From M3007 sp031373665 (GTDB taxonomy: Bacteria; Bacteroidota; Bacteroidia; Chitinophagales; Saprospiraceae), in the NCBI GenBank assembly GCA_031373665.1, contig JANMMZ010000016.1:62001-126000 (forward strand): DNA of 64,000 bases, given 5' to 3'. Under the pieces are notes generated by a model that saw nothing but the letters and a program-made list of their open reading frames with translations, made no database searches and was not told the DNA's origin. Position numbers and translations under genes: made by a program. Of this stretch, positions 53,911 through 62,349 are shown piece after piece. Each line of letters opens with the position of its first letter. Positions within the stretch are counted from its first letter, which is position 1.

Positions 53911-55200
53911 ATGAACTTTATTGAATTGCGCTCCGATGAAGTGCAGGAAATATTGGGTAGTCCCCCGCGCTGGTTAGTGCGCTGGGGGACTACTGTCGTT
54001 TTGACGGGTTTCCTGCTTATGGTGTTTGCTGCTTGGTTTGTCAGGTATCCCGATATCATACAAGCACAGGTAGTGATCGGCACCATCGTACCTCCGGTAG
54101 ATATTGTGGCTCGAGCCGATGGGCGTATCATGCACTTGCTGATACGCGACCGTCAAGAGGTGCAAACCAACGATTTGGTGGGTGTGCTACAGAGCGCAGC
54201 CAATTACAGCCATGTATTACAGATTGATATGGCCAGCGATGCTTGGCAAAAATCAAAACTAGATTCATTTCGACTCATCAACGCCCCCGATAATTTGGAG
54301 TTGGGTGAGTTACAGAATGCCTATGCCGAGTTTTTGCAACAACTCGAAAATTTCAAATTCGGCAAAGAAAACCGCAGTACCTCCTATAGATCTAATATTG
54401 GCTCTATCCAGCAGCAAATCATTCAACTAGAACAAAGTATCAACTTTGACCAAAAAGCCCTGAAAAGGATCAATGAGCAGTTTAAAACTGCAGAAGAAAT
54501 GTACCAAGCCCAGAAAAAACTTTTTGATGAAGGGCTCACATCTAGGGTCGAGTTTGAAAAAGAACGGGTTAAATTGGCCGACCTCGAAAGAGACCGAGAA
54601 ATATACGATCAAAACATATTGCGCAAACGCAATGACATCATATCGCTTAGAAACGGAATCAACAATGCTTCCTTGGGTCAGCAGGAGAATAGTTCGGGCA
54701 ATAGTTCCCGATTACAATCCAGCCTAAGCAACCTGCGAAGCAGTATTGATAAATGGAAACAAACCTATCTGTTTTTCGCGCCCATAGCAGGGCGAGTATC
54801 GCTTACCAATATAGCAGAACAGCAGTACGTAAAAGCAGGAGAGCAGATTATGACAATCGTACCTCCTATGAGCGATAAAGTAGTAGGACGGGTTATGCTG
54901 CCCATAGCGGGCAGTGGAAAGGTGAAACAAAAACAAAAAGTGATCATCAAATTGGATAGTTACCCTTACCATGAGTTTGGTACCCTCACTGGTACCGTAG
55001 TATCTAAATCTTTAATACCTAAAGACAATCTATACAGTATATTAGTAGCATTGCCAGTGACCGAACAAAACAACTTGCGTACAAATTACAGCAAGGAAAT
55101 CCCTTTCGAACAACAATTGCAAGGCAAGGCCGAAATTGTGACCGAAGATAAGGGTTTTTTACAAAGAATTGGTGATCAAATTTTTGCCAAAACTCATTGA
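53911..55200 (+). CDS. HlyD-family membrane fusion protein
   Basis: 429 residues. One inner-membrane helix near the N-terminus (~27-47, TVVLTGFLLMVFAAWFV), a biotinyl-lipoyl-like half (VDIVARADGRIMHLLIRDRQEVQTNDLVGV), long coiled-coil hairpin (~100-275), the second lipoyl half (FAPIAGRVSLTNIAEQQYVKAGEQ) and a beta-barrel domain. Such adaptors serve ABC exporters of bacteriocins or proteins together with TolC. No ABC exporter or TolC is in the window, so it is an orphan adaptor or works with a distant exporter. Probably cotranscribed with the DUF2911 gene. Confidence 0.92.
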   Translation: MNFIELRSDEVQEILGSPPRWLVRWGTTVVLTGFLLMVFAAWFVRYPDIIQAQVVIGTIVPPVDIVARADGRIMHLLIRDRQEVQTNDLVGVLQSAANYSHVLQIDMASDAWQKSKLDSFRLINAPDNLELGELQNAYAEFLQQLENFKFGKENRSTSYRSNIGSIQQQIIQLEQSINFDQKALKRINEQFKTAEEMYQAQKKLFDEGLTSRVEFEKERVKLADLERDREIYDQNILRKRNDIISLRNGINNASLGQQENSSGNSSRLQSSLSNLRSSIDKWKQTYLFFAPIAGRVSLTNIAEQQYVKAGEQIMTIVPPMSDKVVGRVMLPIAGSGKVKQKQKVIIKLDSYPYHEFGTLTGTVVSKSLIPKDNLYSILVALPVTEQNNLRTNYSKEIPFEQQLQGKAEIVTEDKGFLQRIGDQIFAKTH

Positions 55201-55293
55201 TAATCAATCACTTATGTTTTCCTTCAAGAATAGTTAAATTTCTTTTGGACATCGTTAACAGCACAACGCTTTTTTTACAAAGCACAACGCCCC

Positions 55294-55301
55294 TACATTT
55301 G
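55294..55301 (+). promoter_or_regulatory. Probable -7 box for the DUF1573 gene
   Basis: TACATTTG matches the Bacteroidota TAnnTTTG element and lies 54 bases before the ATG at 55356, giving a leader of about 48 bases. A T run at ~55270 sits where the -33 element should be, but there is no clean TTG. Confidence 0.5.
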
Positions 55302-55355
55302 TACCATCAAAATTTAATTTTCAAATTACAACATTCATCTTAAACGGTTTTTCCG

Positions 55356-55787
55356 ATGAAACAACTAATTGCTCTTTTCGCTTTCGTAGCCCTTGCTACA
55401 TTCGCTGCACAAGCACAAAATGCTGCTGGTCCAGTTATGACTTTTGAATCAACTACCATTGATTACGGTGTAATCGAAAAAGGTGCTGAGCCAAAGCGTA
55501 TCTTCAAGTTCACCAACACTGGTAACGAACCATTGACTGTTAAGAACGCGAAAGGTTCTTGCGGATGTACCGTTCCAACTTGGCCTAAAGAGCCTATCAT
55601 GCCAGGCGAAACTGGTGTTATTGAAGTACGTTACGACACTAACCGTGAGGGTGTGTTCACTAAAAACGTAACTTTGGACACCAACGAAACTACACCTACA
55701 CACTCTTTGACGATCAAAGGTGAGGTGAAGCAAGCACCTAAGCAAGAAAGTGTTCCTGCTGGCGACGGTGGTCTTCAGAAGCAGTAA
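55356..55787 (+). CDS. DUF1573 protein
   Basis: 143 residues with a signal peptide (FVALATFAAQAQ). DUF1573/Ig-like features: FESTTIDYGVIEKGAEPKRIFKFTNTGNEPL, the cysteine pair KGSCGCTVP, PIMPGETGVIEVRYDTN and GVFTKNVTLDTNE. A periplasmic, Ig-fold, probably structural protein; the CGC pair is typical of the family. The gene has codon choices unlike its neighbours (many GGT, CGT, AAC), as in highly expressed genes, and is followed by a strong terminator. Confidence 0.93.
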   Translation: MKQLIALFAFVALATFAAQAQNAAGPVMTFESTTIDYGVIEKGAEPKRIFKFTNTGNEPLTVKNAKGSCGCTVPTWPKEPIMPGETGVIEVRYDTNREGVFTKNVTLDTNETTPTHSLTIKGEVKQAPKQESVPAGDGGLQKQ

Positions 55788-55841
55788 TCTCAAATCATGA
55801 ATGGGTGCGGCGATTGACCACATCTCCATGATTTCCGTCAC

Positions 55842-55879
55842 AAACCGTCATAGCGCTATGCGTTATGACGGTTTTTTTT
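55842..55879 (+). terminator. Rho-independent terminator after the DUF1573 gene
   Basis: AAACCGTCATA (55842-55852) pairs with TATGACGGTTT (55864-55874) as a perfect 11-base stem around GCGCTATGCGT, followed by an eight-base T run. It ends the DUF1573 transcript 55 bases after its stop. Confidence 0.9.
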
Positions 55880-56039
55880 CGTATCGCTGCAACCTTTTGA
55901 GCCCTACCCGTGTCTATTTGCAGTACGAATATTTTACATTCGTCGAAAAAACACAGAGTATCCCAAAAATATGCTTACTTTCGCCTTCGATATTCTGTAA
56001 ATAATTCATTTTACAATTATTCAACAACTAAGGTTCTTC

Positions 56040-56285
56040 ATGAAAAGAAATCTTACATCAAGATCAATCATACTTTTTTGCTGCGCAGTAAGCCTGTCGG
56101 CATTTCTGTTTGTCAATTTGCATGCTAGTTTATCTTTAAACGATAAACTTCCGTTAGCCTATGTGCCTACCGCACAGGTACAAACCAATGGCGGTGATGA
56201 AGACCAGTCTGGCAAACTCCCAGACTTAAGTATTATAGGCAAGTTGCTCCTATTCGTAGAGCGCGTTATTCCTTTCTCCCGCTAA
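56040..56285 (+). CDS. Small exported protein of unknown function
   Basis: 81 residues. A hydrophobic signal-anchor (SIILFCCAVSLSAFLFVNLHA, ~9-29) is followed by LSLNDKLPLAYVPTAQVQT and a glycine/aspartate-rich stretch (NGGDEDQSGKLPD) with a second hydrophobic C-terminal helix (SIIGKLLLFVERVIPF). No family recognised. It precedes the TrmH-family gene by only two bases, suggesting cotranscription. Confidence 0.55.
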   Translation: MKRNLTSRSIILFCCAVSLSAFLFVNLHASLSLNDKLPLAYVPTAQVQTNGGDEDQSGKLPDLSIIGKLLLFVERVIPFSR

Positions 56286-56287
56286 GT

Positions 56288-57022
56288 GTGAATTCAAATA
56301 GGGAAAAGAAAATCAAGGCTGTTATCAGACAGTCCCAGCCTAATATCACAGTTGTTTTAGAAAACATATTTGATCCACTCAATATTAGTGCGGTATTGCG
56401 CTCCTGCGATGCTGTCGGAATCCGTGAAATATTTGTTGTTTATACCAAGCAATACCTCGACAAACGAGGGTTAATCCTTGGCAAACGCACCTCTGGCGGC
56501 ACATTCAAATGGATAGATGTTTATTTTTTTGAAGATTTGGACGAATGCTTCAAACGAATCAAACTCCGATATAACCACGTACTGGCCGCCATGCCCCCCC
56601 TCCATGATACGCCCTCTATTTTTTCTTATGACCTTGCCGAACCAACCGCCCTACTTTTTGGCAATGAAGACGATGGTATCAGTCCCGAAGCCGTAGCACT
56701 TTGCGACGGTACTTTCACCATACCTCAGGTGGGCTTTGCTGAAAGCCTCAATATATCCGTAGCCTGCGCCATCACTCTCTATGAAGCCATGCGCCAAAGA
56801 GCCGCTAAAGGCTACTACAATGAACACCCTTTGATGTCGCCTCAAGAACAAGACCTATTGTTTGAACGCTGGTCAAATATGCTCAAAAGCGATAGAAATC
56901 ACCAGAAACCCATCATCATTGATAAAGACTCAGAGCCAATTCTGCCAGTCTATACCGTCCGTAAGGATGAAATACCTCAAATAAAGACCCAAATAATCCC
57001 GCTGACTAAGTTTGATCTGTGA
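56288..57022 (+). CDS. TrmH/SpoU-family RNA 2'-O-methyltransferase
   Basis: 244 residues, starting at GTG (56288). Knotted SPOUT motifs are in order: LENIFDPLNISAVLRSCDAVG (motif 1), ALLFGNEDDGIS (motif 2, NE) and AESLNISVACAITLYEA (motif 3). The enzyme methylates ribose 2'-OH in tRNA or rRNA with SAM; the KAVIRQSQPNITVVLENI opening is like TrmH (Gm18). The C-terminal ~70 residues are hydrophilic and variable. Two bases after the small exported protein gene. Confidence 0.92.
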   Translation: MNSNREKKIKAVIRQSQPNITVVLENIFDPLNISAVLRSCDAVGIREIFVVYTKQYLDKRGLILGKRTSGGTFKWIDVYFFEDLDECFKRIKLRYNHVLAAMPPLHDTPSIFSYDLAEPTALLFGNEDDGISPEAVALCDGTFTIPQVGFAESLNISVACAITLYEAMRQRAAKGYYNEHPLMSPQEQDLLFERWSNMLKSDRNHQKPIIIDKDSEPILPVYTVRKDEIPQIKTQIIPLTKFDL

Positions 57023-57057
57023 TTTTGTGCAACATATATAATATTAAAAACCATATA

Positions 57058-58101
57058 TCATTCGTTACCCAAGGTCTCCAGTGCCACACTCAAATCAACC
57101 CTGTTTTGATCTTGGCATACAAACAGTCCAAGATCTAATACGTGTTTTGCCAAATACTCCTGCTCTGGTTGCCCGGGCGTAGGAACTAGGAGGGCTTTTT
57201 TGCCCATAACGATCAAATCCATGATACTGCTATAACCAGATCTACAAACAATGACCTCACTGGTCGCCATCAATTCATTAAGATCGGTACTAGTTAGAAA
57301 ACTAACGACCTCTACTTTTTCAGAAACATTGAATTTATTAAATACATTTGTTTTGCCCTGAACCAACACCACTCGTTTATCCAGTATTAAGGCTTGTTTC
57401 AGTAGTATTTGTTCTAATATACTCCGTTGTGGCTCGGGGCCTGACAGTATGATAGCCACCTCGTAGCGAATAGGTAAAGATATGGGATTCATCCGAGATA
57501 AAACGCCTAGATGATTCACTGGCGGATGCACAAAATCAATAGGAAAAGACAGCAGTCCTGATAGGCTATCCACCCCTACCCTATCAGGTATCCAAAGTTC
57601 TTGAAACGGTTGAATTAATTTTCTGATTAAATATTTTACCGTTCTTTGAACCAAACGCTGATTGAAGGGTATATTCAATTGATGGGTGATAAGTATAGAG
57701 TGAATACCCGACACATAGCAACCGTAACGATTGTCGGAAATAATCGTATCAAAGCCGTACTTTTTTGAAAGGGATTTCGTTTCTTGGTGTTCACAATACA
57801 TGGCTTTCATAATGCGGGGTAATTGCAACAGTATATGAAAAACCATATTTGGGGAAGGATACCTGATCTGGTAAGAAGGCAACTCAAAAGTCATGAGGTT
57901 TGGAAATTCAGCCCGCAACAATTGTAATGCCGCTCCATCAGAGGCCAAAAATACTGTTTTTTGTTGTTTTTCTAAGGCTTTTATAATCGGAATACATCGA
58001 GTAACATGCCCCAAGCCCCAATTAAGGGGCGCGACTAAAACACGATTGCCAGTGCTGGCTACTATTTTTTCAAATGAATTCACAAAAGCGACTAAGTTCA
58101 C
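57058..58101 (-). CDS. MurG/UGT-like glycosyltransferase
   Basis: 347 residues. The GT28/UDP-glycosyltransferase-like layout is visible: the N-terminal NRVLVAPLNWGLGHVTRCIPIIKAL with the glycine-rich loop GLGH, FLASDGAALQLL, an acceptor domain, and the C-terminal donor-binding region EVIVCRSGYSSIMDLIVMGKKALLVPTPGQPEQEYLA, which carries the classical SGYS...PxPxxxEQ loop of MurG-like enzymes. Substrate unknown; a cytoplasmic or membrane-associated enzyme. Its promoter region overlaps that of the divergent 36-residue lipoprotein. Confidence 0.88.
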   Translation of the reverse strand: MNLVAFVNSFEKIVASTGNRVLVAPLNWGLGHVTRCIPIIKALEKQQKTVFLASDGAALQLLRAEFPNLMTFELPSYQIRYPSPNMVFHILLQLPRIMKAMYCEHQETKSLSKKYGFDTIISDNRYGCYVSGIHSILITHQLNIPFNQRLVQRTVKYLIRKLIQPFQELWIPDRVGVDSLSGLLSFPIDFVHPPVNHLGVLSRMNPISLPIRYEVAIILSGPEPQRSILEQILLKQALILDKRVVLVQGKTNVFNKFNVSEKVEVVSFLTSTDLNELMATSEVIVCRSGYSSIMDLIVMGKKALLVPTPGQPEQEYLAKHVLDLGLFVCQDQNRVDLSVALETLGNE

Positions 58102-58110
58102 AAATCTGCC

Positions 58111-58118
58111 TATCTTTG
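58111..58118 (+). promoter_or_regulatory. Probable -7 box for the 36-residue lipoprotein
   Basis: TATCTTTG fits TAnnTTTG and lies 22 bases before the ATG at 58140, leaving a leader of about 15 bases. It lies in the 38-base gap between divergent genes. Confidence 0.5.
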
Positions 58119-58139
58119 CAGAGATAATAAAACATTGTT

Positions 58140-58250
58140 ATGAAAAAAATAAATTGGTGGCGCATCGCCTTCGTACTCCTCACGGTTGGAATGGTTGTTT
58201 TGGAAGGTTGCAAACTTTTTAAACCCAAGTGCGATTGCCCAAAGTGGTAA
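58140..58250 (+). CDS. 36-residue putative lipoprotein
   Basis: A very short gene read directly from the sequence: ATG at 58140, TAA at 58248-58250. The product begins MKKINWWRIAFVLLTVGM and ends CKLFKPKCDCPKW. LEGC is an acceptable lipobox (cysteine 24), leaving a mature peptide of only 13 residues with two more cysteines (CDC) and a C-terminal KW. A correctly placed -7 promoter box and a signal sequence support it; peptides of this kind are easily missed by gene finders. Role unknown. Confidence 0.65.
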   Translation: MKKINWWRIAFVLLTVGMVVLEGCKLFKPKCDCPKW

Positions 58251-58262
58251 TTCAAATCTGGC

Positions 58263-58619
58263 CTAAAGGATATTCATTTTAGGTAAAAAAACAATTAAAG
58301 CAATCACTATGCTTCCTATTGCCGCGATCAGTACTGCTCCTGCGGCCATATCTTTTGTTTTACCTGCCAAGGGATGGTAATCAGGTGACACCAAATTGGT
58401 GAGATACTCTATGGCCGTATTGACGGCTTCTAGGGCAATAACTGATACAATACAAAGCGTCAATGCCACCCACTCCAAGTCTGATACCTGAAAATAAAAC
58501 CCCGCTGCTACCACCACAAGCGTGGCTGCTATATGTATTCTAGCATTTACTTCCGATCGAAACAAGTCCACAATGCCGTTTAAAGCGTAACGGTAACTAT
58601 TCAAATGGCGTTTAAGCAT
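58263..58619 (-). CDS. dgkA: Diacylglycerol kinase
   Basis: 118 residues with three membrane helices. The active-site motifs of the DgkA/UdpK type are present: FRSEVNARIH, LEAVNTAIEYLTNLV (catalytic E and metal ligand) and AGKTKDMAAGAVL. It phosphorylates diacylglycerol or undecaprenol in the inner membrane. It overlaps no neighbour; the next upstream gene on the minus strand ends four bases away, so they form an operon. Confidence 0.95.
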   Translation of the reverse strand: MLKRHLNSYRYALNGIVDLFRSEVNARIHIAATLVVVAAGFYFQVSDLEWVALTLCIVSVIALEAVNTAIEYLTNLVSPDYHPLAGKTKDMAAGAVLIAAIGSIVIALIVFLPKMNIL

Positions 58620-58622
58620 AGG

Positions 58623-58883
58623 TCACATTTTAAGTACTTCAATGGCATAAAAACAAATGGCTGCGCTGCACCCAAAACTAGCAAACATCAACCTACGGTT
58701 ATCTATAACTAAAAAGAATAATCCAATAAAAACGTAGGCTACTGCCACCCATTGATTATGTGACATCCACCATTGCGCCTGTGGATACTGGATCGGAAAA
58801 ATACACGCCAAAGTCCCCACTAGCAATAAAATGACCGTTAACTGCCTAATGCGGTGATTATTGAAGAATGTAGATATATTCAT
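58623..58883 (-). CDS. Small membrane protein of unknown function
   Basis: 86 residues with about three hydrophobic helices (~14-27 LTVILLLVGTLACIF, ~45-58 WVAVAYVFIGLFFLVI, ~66-82 ASFGCSAAICFYAI). No domain recognised. Four bases upstream of dgkA in the same direction, so probably cotranscribed. Confidence 0.65.
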   Translation of the reverse strand: MNISTFFNNHRIRQLTVILLLVGTLACIFPIQYPQAQWWMSHNQWVAVAYVFIGLFFLVIDNRRLMFASFGCSAAICFYAIEVLKM

Positions 58884-58945
58884 GATGCAAAGTTATGGAA
58901 AAAATGTTGAAAGCGGGTTTGCATCTCACTAAAACCCAAAAAAAT

Positions 58946-58977
58946 TTGCTCATCTCATCCAAAATACATTACCTTTG
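58946..58977 (+). promoter_or_regulatory. Bacteroidota-type promoter of tRNA-Ser
   Basis: TTG at 58946-58948 and TACCTTTG at 58970-58977 are the -33 and -7 elements of the Bacteroidota primary sigma factor, with 21 bases between. The tRNA begins 46 bases further on. Confidence 0.65.
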
Positions 58978-59023
58978 CGTCCGCTTTTGAAATAGCGGGT
59001 CAAAAACGTTACTAATTTAGTTT

Positions 59024-59111
59024 GGAGAGATGTCCGAGTGGTTTAAGGAGCACGCCTGGAAAGTGTGTATACGGCAAAACTGTATCCGGGGTTCGAATCC
59101 CCGTCTCTCCG
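59024..59111 (+). tRNA. tRNA-Ser (anticodon GGA)
   Basis: 88 bases. The acceptor stem GGAGAGA (59024-59030) pairs with TCTCTCC (59104-59110), the T arm is GGGGTTCGAATCCCC, the anticodon loop is CTGGAAA (anticodon GGA, decoding UCC/UCU serine), and there is a long variable arm as expected for a class II tRNA. CCA is not encoded; the discriminator is G59111. Confidence 0.96.
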
Positions 59112-59117
59112 CAAAAG

Positions 59118-59155
59118 GAAGCCGATTTTAGAAGTAGTACTTCTGAAATCGGCTT
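59118..59155. terminator. Bidirectional terminator between tRNA-Ser and proS
   Basis: GAAGCCGATTTTAGAAG (59118-59134) pairs with the complement ending at 59155 over ~16 of 17 positions with one mismatch. T-rich sequence follows on the plus strand; on the minus strand it is 20 bases past the proS stop. Confidence 0.85.
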
Positions 59156-59174
59156 CTTTCTTAATTCAATATAA

Positions 59175-60650
59175 TCAATACGCTCTAGCAAAAAGCACCC
59201 TTCTTTCGCTAGGCTTGCCAGTCAGGATACAAGCACCCGATTCGTCGGGCCAATCAAGGGGAATACAACGGATCGTGGCCTTTGTTTTTTCTTTAATCTC
59301 TAATTCCGTTTCCGTAGTGCCATCCCAGTGGGCATACGCAAAGCCGCCCTTATTTTCAAGAGTATCTATTAGTTCATCCCAAGTATTGACCTTTGTTATA
59401 TGCTCATCGCGGTAAGTTTTAGCACGATTGAATAGATTAGCCTGTATTTCCTCCAAAAGATTGGATACATATGCGCCAATATTTTCAAGTGGCACACTGT
59501 TTTTCTCTTTGGTATCGCGGCGAGCCACTTCCACCTGACCCACTGCTAGATCGCGTTGACCCAAACCTAAACGGACAGGAATACCAATCATTTCGTATTC
59601 AGCAAATTTGAATCCAGGACGGTTTTGGTCGTCATTATCAATTTTCACCCTCACGCCGTGAGCCCTTAATTCGGCAGCAATCTTATCGGCTGCTTCCGTC
59701 AACTCTGGCGATGGTTTTGGGATCGGCACAATCACCACTTGAATATTAGCCAATTTTGGAGGCAATACCAGTCCATCATCATCAGAGTGGGTCATAATCA
59801 AACCACCGATCAAGCGCGTGGATACACCCCAAGAGGTAGCCCAAACGTATTCTTGTTGATTTTCTTTGCTTAAAAACTGCACATTAAACGCCTTGGAGAA
59901 ATTTTGCCCCAAAAAGTGAGAAGTCCCTGCCTGCAATGCTTTCCCGTCTTGCATGAGTGCCTCTATACAAAAAGTCTCATCTGCACCCGCGAAACGCTCA
60001 TTGGCGGTTTTGACACCTTTGATGACTGGCATAGCCATATACTCTTCAGCAAATGTGGCATAGATATCCAACATTCTTTTAGTTTCAATCATAGCATCGT
60101 CCGAACTGGCGTGGGCCGTATGGCCTTCCTGCCAAAGAAACTCAGCCGTGCGCAAAAATGGGCGCGTACGCATTTCCCAGCGAACGACATTGGCCCATTG
60201 ATTAATTAAAATGGGTAGATCGCGGTAACTCTGGATCCAGTCTTTATAAGTATGCCATATAATGGCCTCACTGGTAGGGCGCACCACTAGTTCTTCCTCC
60301 AACTTCGCTTCGGGATCCACCATTAGTTTCCCTTTATTGTTTGGATCCGCTTTCAAGCGGTAGTGCGTCACGATGGCGCATTCTTTTGCAAAACCTTCCG
60401 CATTTTTCTCCTCCAACTCAAACAAACTCTTGGGTATAAAAATTGGGAAATAAGCATTCACATGTCCCGTCTCTTTAAACATTTTATCTAAAGCATCGCG
60501 CATGTGTTCCCAAAGCGCGTAACCATTGGGCTTTATCACCATACATCCGCGTACGGGCGAGTTGTCGGCCAACTTGGCTTTTTGTACAATATCCAAATAC
60601 CATTGCGAGTAATCTTCCGAGCGTGGCGTGACGCCTTGATCCTTTGCCAT
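59175..60650 (-). CDS. proS: Prolyl-tRNA synthetase, eukaryote/archaeal type
   Basis: 491 residues, the length of the short archaeal-type ProRS without the bacterial INS editing domain. Class II motifs: motif 2-like VVRWEMRTRPFLRTAEFLWQEGHTAH and LVVRPTSEAIIWHTYKDWI, motif 3 in WATSWGVSTRLIGGLIMTHSDDDGLVLPP. The anticodon-binding domain follows (~290-390) and a C-terminal region ends RVLFARAY, the tyrosine terminus typical of this class. It charges tRNA-Pro. Bacteroidota normally carry this type. Confidence 0.96.
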   Translation of the reverse strand: MAKDQGVTPRSEDYSQWYLDIVQKAKLADNSPVRGCMVIKPNGYALWEHMRDALDKMFKETGHVNAYFPIFIPKSLFELEEKNAEGFAKECAIVTHYRLKADPNNKGKLMVDPEAKLEEELVVRPTSEAIIWHTYKDWIQSYRDLPILINQWANVVRWEMRTRPFLRTAEFLWQEGHTAHASSDDAMIETKRMLDIYATFAEEYMAMPVIKGVKTANERFAGADETFCIEALMQDGKALQAGTSHFLGQNFSKAFNVQFLSKENQQEYVWATSWGVSTRLIGGLIMTHSDDDGLVLPPKLANIQVVIVPIPKPSPELTEAADKIAAELRAHGVRVKIDNDDQNRPGFKFAEYEMIGIPVRLGLGQRDLAVGQVEVARRDTKEKNSVPLENIGAYVSNLLEEIQANLFNRAKTYRDEHITKVNTWDELIDTLENKGGFAYAHWDGTTETELEIKEKTKATIRCIPLDWPDESGACILTGKPSERRVLFARAY

Positions 60651-60955
60651 TCTTTTCTAAATTTTCTATAAAATTAAAATACTGTTAAAACCGAAACCAG
60701 ATGTTACTTTTTTTAGTTACCTTTGTCAGATACAAGGTAATATTTCGGAGACGAAAAATAACCTAGCATAAGAAAAAGGGCAAATCAAATTAATATCTTA
60801 ACAAATGTGTCTGATTTTTTGACATTTTTAGTGAAATTTAACCATAACAGTTTCACCTTTTAATGTCACATTAACCAAAAAAAGTTTGCAAAGGTACTAT
60901 TTTTGTCCCTGTAATACAAAATCAAAAAAGTTCATCACATAAATTTTTAGAAATC
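60651..60955. other. Divergent intergenic region
   Basis: 305 bases between divergent proS and the repeat-rich exported protein. It holds both promoters: TATTTTTG at 60898-60905 is a candidate -7 box for the plus-strand gene. A+T-rich, no gene, no repeat of note. Confidence 0.5.
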
Positions 60956-62308
60956 ATGACGGGATATAAAAATTTCTCTTTCGCTGCATTGTCTGTGATC
61001 ATGGTGGTTCTGTTCGCTCAATCATCTGTTTTAGCACAAGACGATCTCTATTATAATCCTTCTACCGATGCGGTTGCCCCTGTCGTTGTGGAAGAAGCAT
61101 ACGAAACATCAGGTAACATCACCCGTCGCTACGACGATGATGAATCTTATCAGGACGACGACGATTATGGATACGAATATTCTTCGCGGATTCGTCGTTT
61201 TCACCGCACTTCTCCCAACATTGATTATTATGATCCAATGTTTGTAGATGCGTATTATTATGATCCTTATTTCTCTCCAGGTACCTCCATCTATGTATCA
61301 GGCTACAATGATTACTGGAGTTGGAGAAGTTGGAGGCGTTACCAACGTTGGAATCGCCACAACTACTGGAATAACTGGGGTGGCAACTCTTGGGGCTACA
61401 ATTCTTGGGGTTACTCTCCCTGTAGTTATTCTGCTTGGGGCAACCCTTGGGCAGTAAATAACTATTACTACGATCCATACTGGACGTTCAATGGATACAA
61501 CCCATATTATGGTGGTTACAATAATAATGGCTGGGGCAACAATGGCTGGGTCAATAATAACTACTATTACAACAACAATAGTAACGGCAACGGCGGCAAT
61601 GGCGGCTACCAACCACAGACCTATACTGGAGTGCGCAGGCATGGCAGCAGCGTCAACCCCGGTTATGCTCGCTTGGCTGGCAATAATGGCCGCTTGACTC
61701 CTACTGACAAAGCACCAATAGTAGAAATGAAAGGTCGCGGTAATGGCCGTACGGTAGGTGATATTGAAAAAGCACCAACAAGCAAAGGAGAAACAGGAAG
61801 GTTGAACAGCGGTACTACCGCTCGTCGTCCTACTGATGGCAACCCAGTAGAGAAAACTGGTCGCAGTACAGAATCCACTACTCCTCGCCCGGATGCTACC
61901 AACACTCGGACCAATACACCAAGCCGTGCAAATGGCACAGAAACGCGCCCTTCTCGTACAGAGGAAACTCGTCCAACCCGTCGCACAGAAGAAACGCGCC
62001 CTTCTCGTACCGAAGAGACCCGTCCAACTCGCACAGAGGAGACTCGTCCGACCCGTCGCACAGAAGAGACCCGTTCAACCCGTGAGGGGACTCGTCCAAC
62101 CCGTCGCAGCGAAGAAACGCGCCCTTCTCGTACAGAAGAGTCTCGTCCAAGCCGTCAGGAATCAACACCAAGTCGTCAGCAAGAAACCCGCTCAAACCGC
62201 AGCAATGACAGCGGCAGTGGTAGCAAGGACTCTGGTCGCTCCAACAGTAGTGGTGGCGGCAGCGGTCGCAGCGGCGGCGGTGGCAGTCGTGGTGGTGGTA
62301 GGCAATAG
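60956..62308 (+). CDS. Exported low-complexity protein with Arg/Thr/Glu repeats
   Basis: 450 residues. A signal peptide (SVIMVVLFAQSSVLAQD) is followed by an aromatic/asparagine-rich region (~35-220, many Y, N, W, G), then a domain from ~225 rich in T, R and P made of repeats of the unit RTEETRPTR or RTEETRPSR (ten or more copies, ~320-400), and a glycine/serine-rich end (GGGSGRSGGGGSRGGGRQ). No enzyme motif. The aromatic region and basic repeat suggest an intrinsically disordered surface or matrix protein. Followed by a strong terminator and a FadL gene in the same direction. Confidence 0.8.
   Translation: MTGYKNFSFAALSVIMVVLFAQSSVLAQDDLYYNPSTDAVAPVVVEEAYETSGNITRRYDDDESYQDDDDYGYEYSSRIRRFHRTSPNIDYYDPMFVDAYYYDPYFSPGTSIYVSGYNDYWSWRSWRRYQRWNRHNYWNNWGGNSWGYNSWGYSPCSYSAWGNPWAVNNYYYDPYWTFNGYNPYYGGYNNNGWGNNGWVNNNYYYNNNSNGNGGNGGYQPQTYTGVRRHGSSVNPGYARLAGNNGRLTPTDKAPIVEMKGRGNGRTVGDIEKAPTSKGETGRLNSGTTARRPTDGNPVEKTGRSTESTTPRPDATNTRTNTPSRANGTETRPSRTEETRPTRRTEETRPSRTEETRPTRTEETRPTRRTEETRSTREGTRPTRRSEETRPSRTEESRPSRQESTPSRQQETRSNRSNDSGSGSKDSGRSNSSGGGSGRSGGGGSRGGGRQ
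61908..62190 (+). repeat. Coding tandem repeats (RTEETRP unit)
   Basis: A run of imperfect repeats of ~24-27 bases (CGCACAGAAGAAACGCGCCC-like) encodes RTEETRPTR/RTEETRPSR units inside the exported protein. The copies differ mostly by synonymous changes, so the amino-acid pattern seems to be maintained by selection rather than recent duplication. It causes many false reading frames on both strands. Confidence 0.8.
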
Positions 62309-62349
62309 TAATTGATTAATTGCTAGTAATCACACTCAAAAATATATGG

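Noticed and set aside
59024..59111. Use of tRNA-Ser as an island attachment site
   Set aside because: No integrase nearby, no direct repeat of the tRNA 3' end seen in the window, and flanks are housekeeping genes.
61908..62190. CRISPR-like spacing of short repeats
   Set aside because: Repeats are in frame, differ synonymously, have no unique spacers and lie inside one gene; no cas gene is present.
61663..62315. Long alternative frames on both strands over the repeat region (valine/arginine-rich or glutamine-rich)
   Set aside because: They are shadows of the RTEETRP coding repeats; the plus-strand exported protein has the signal peptide, a natural start and a terminator.
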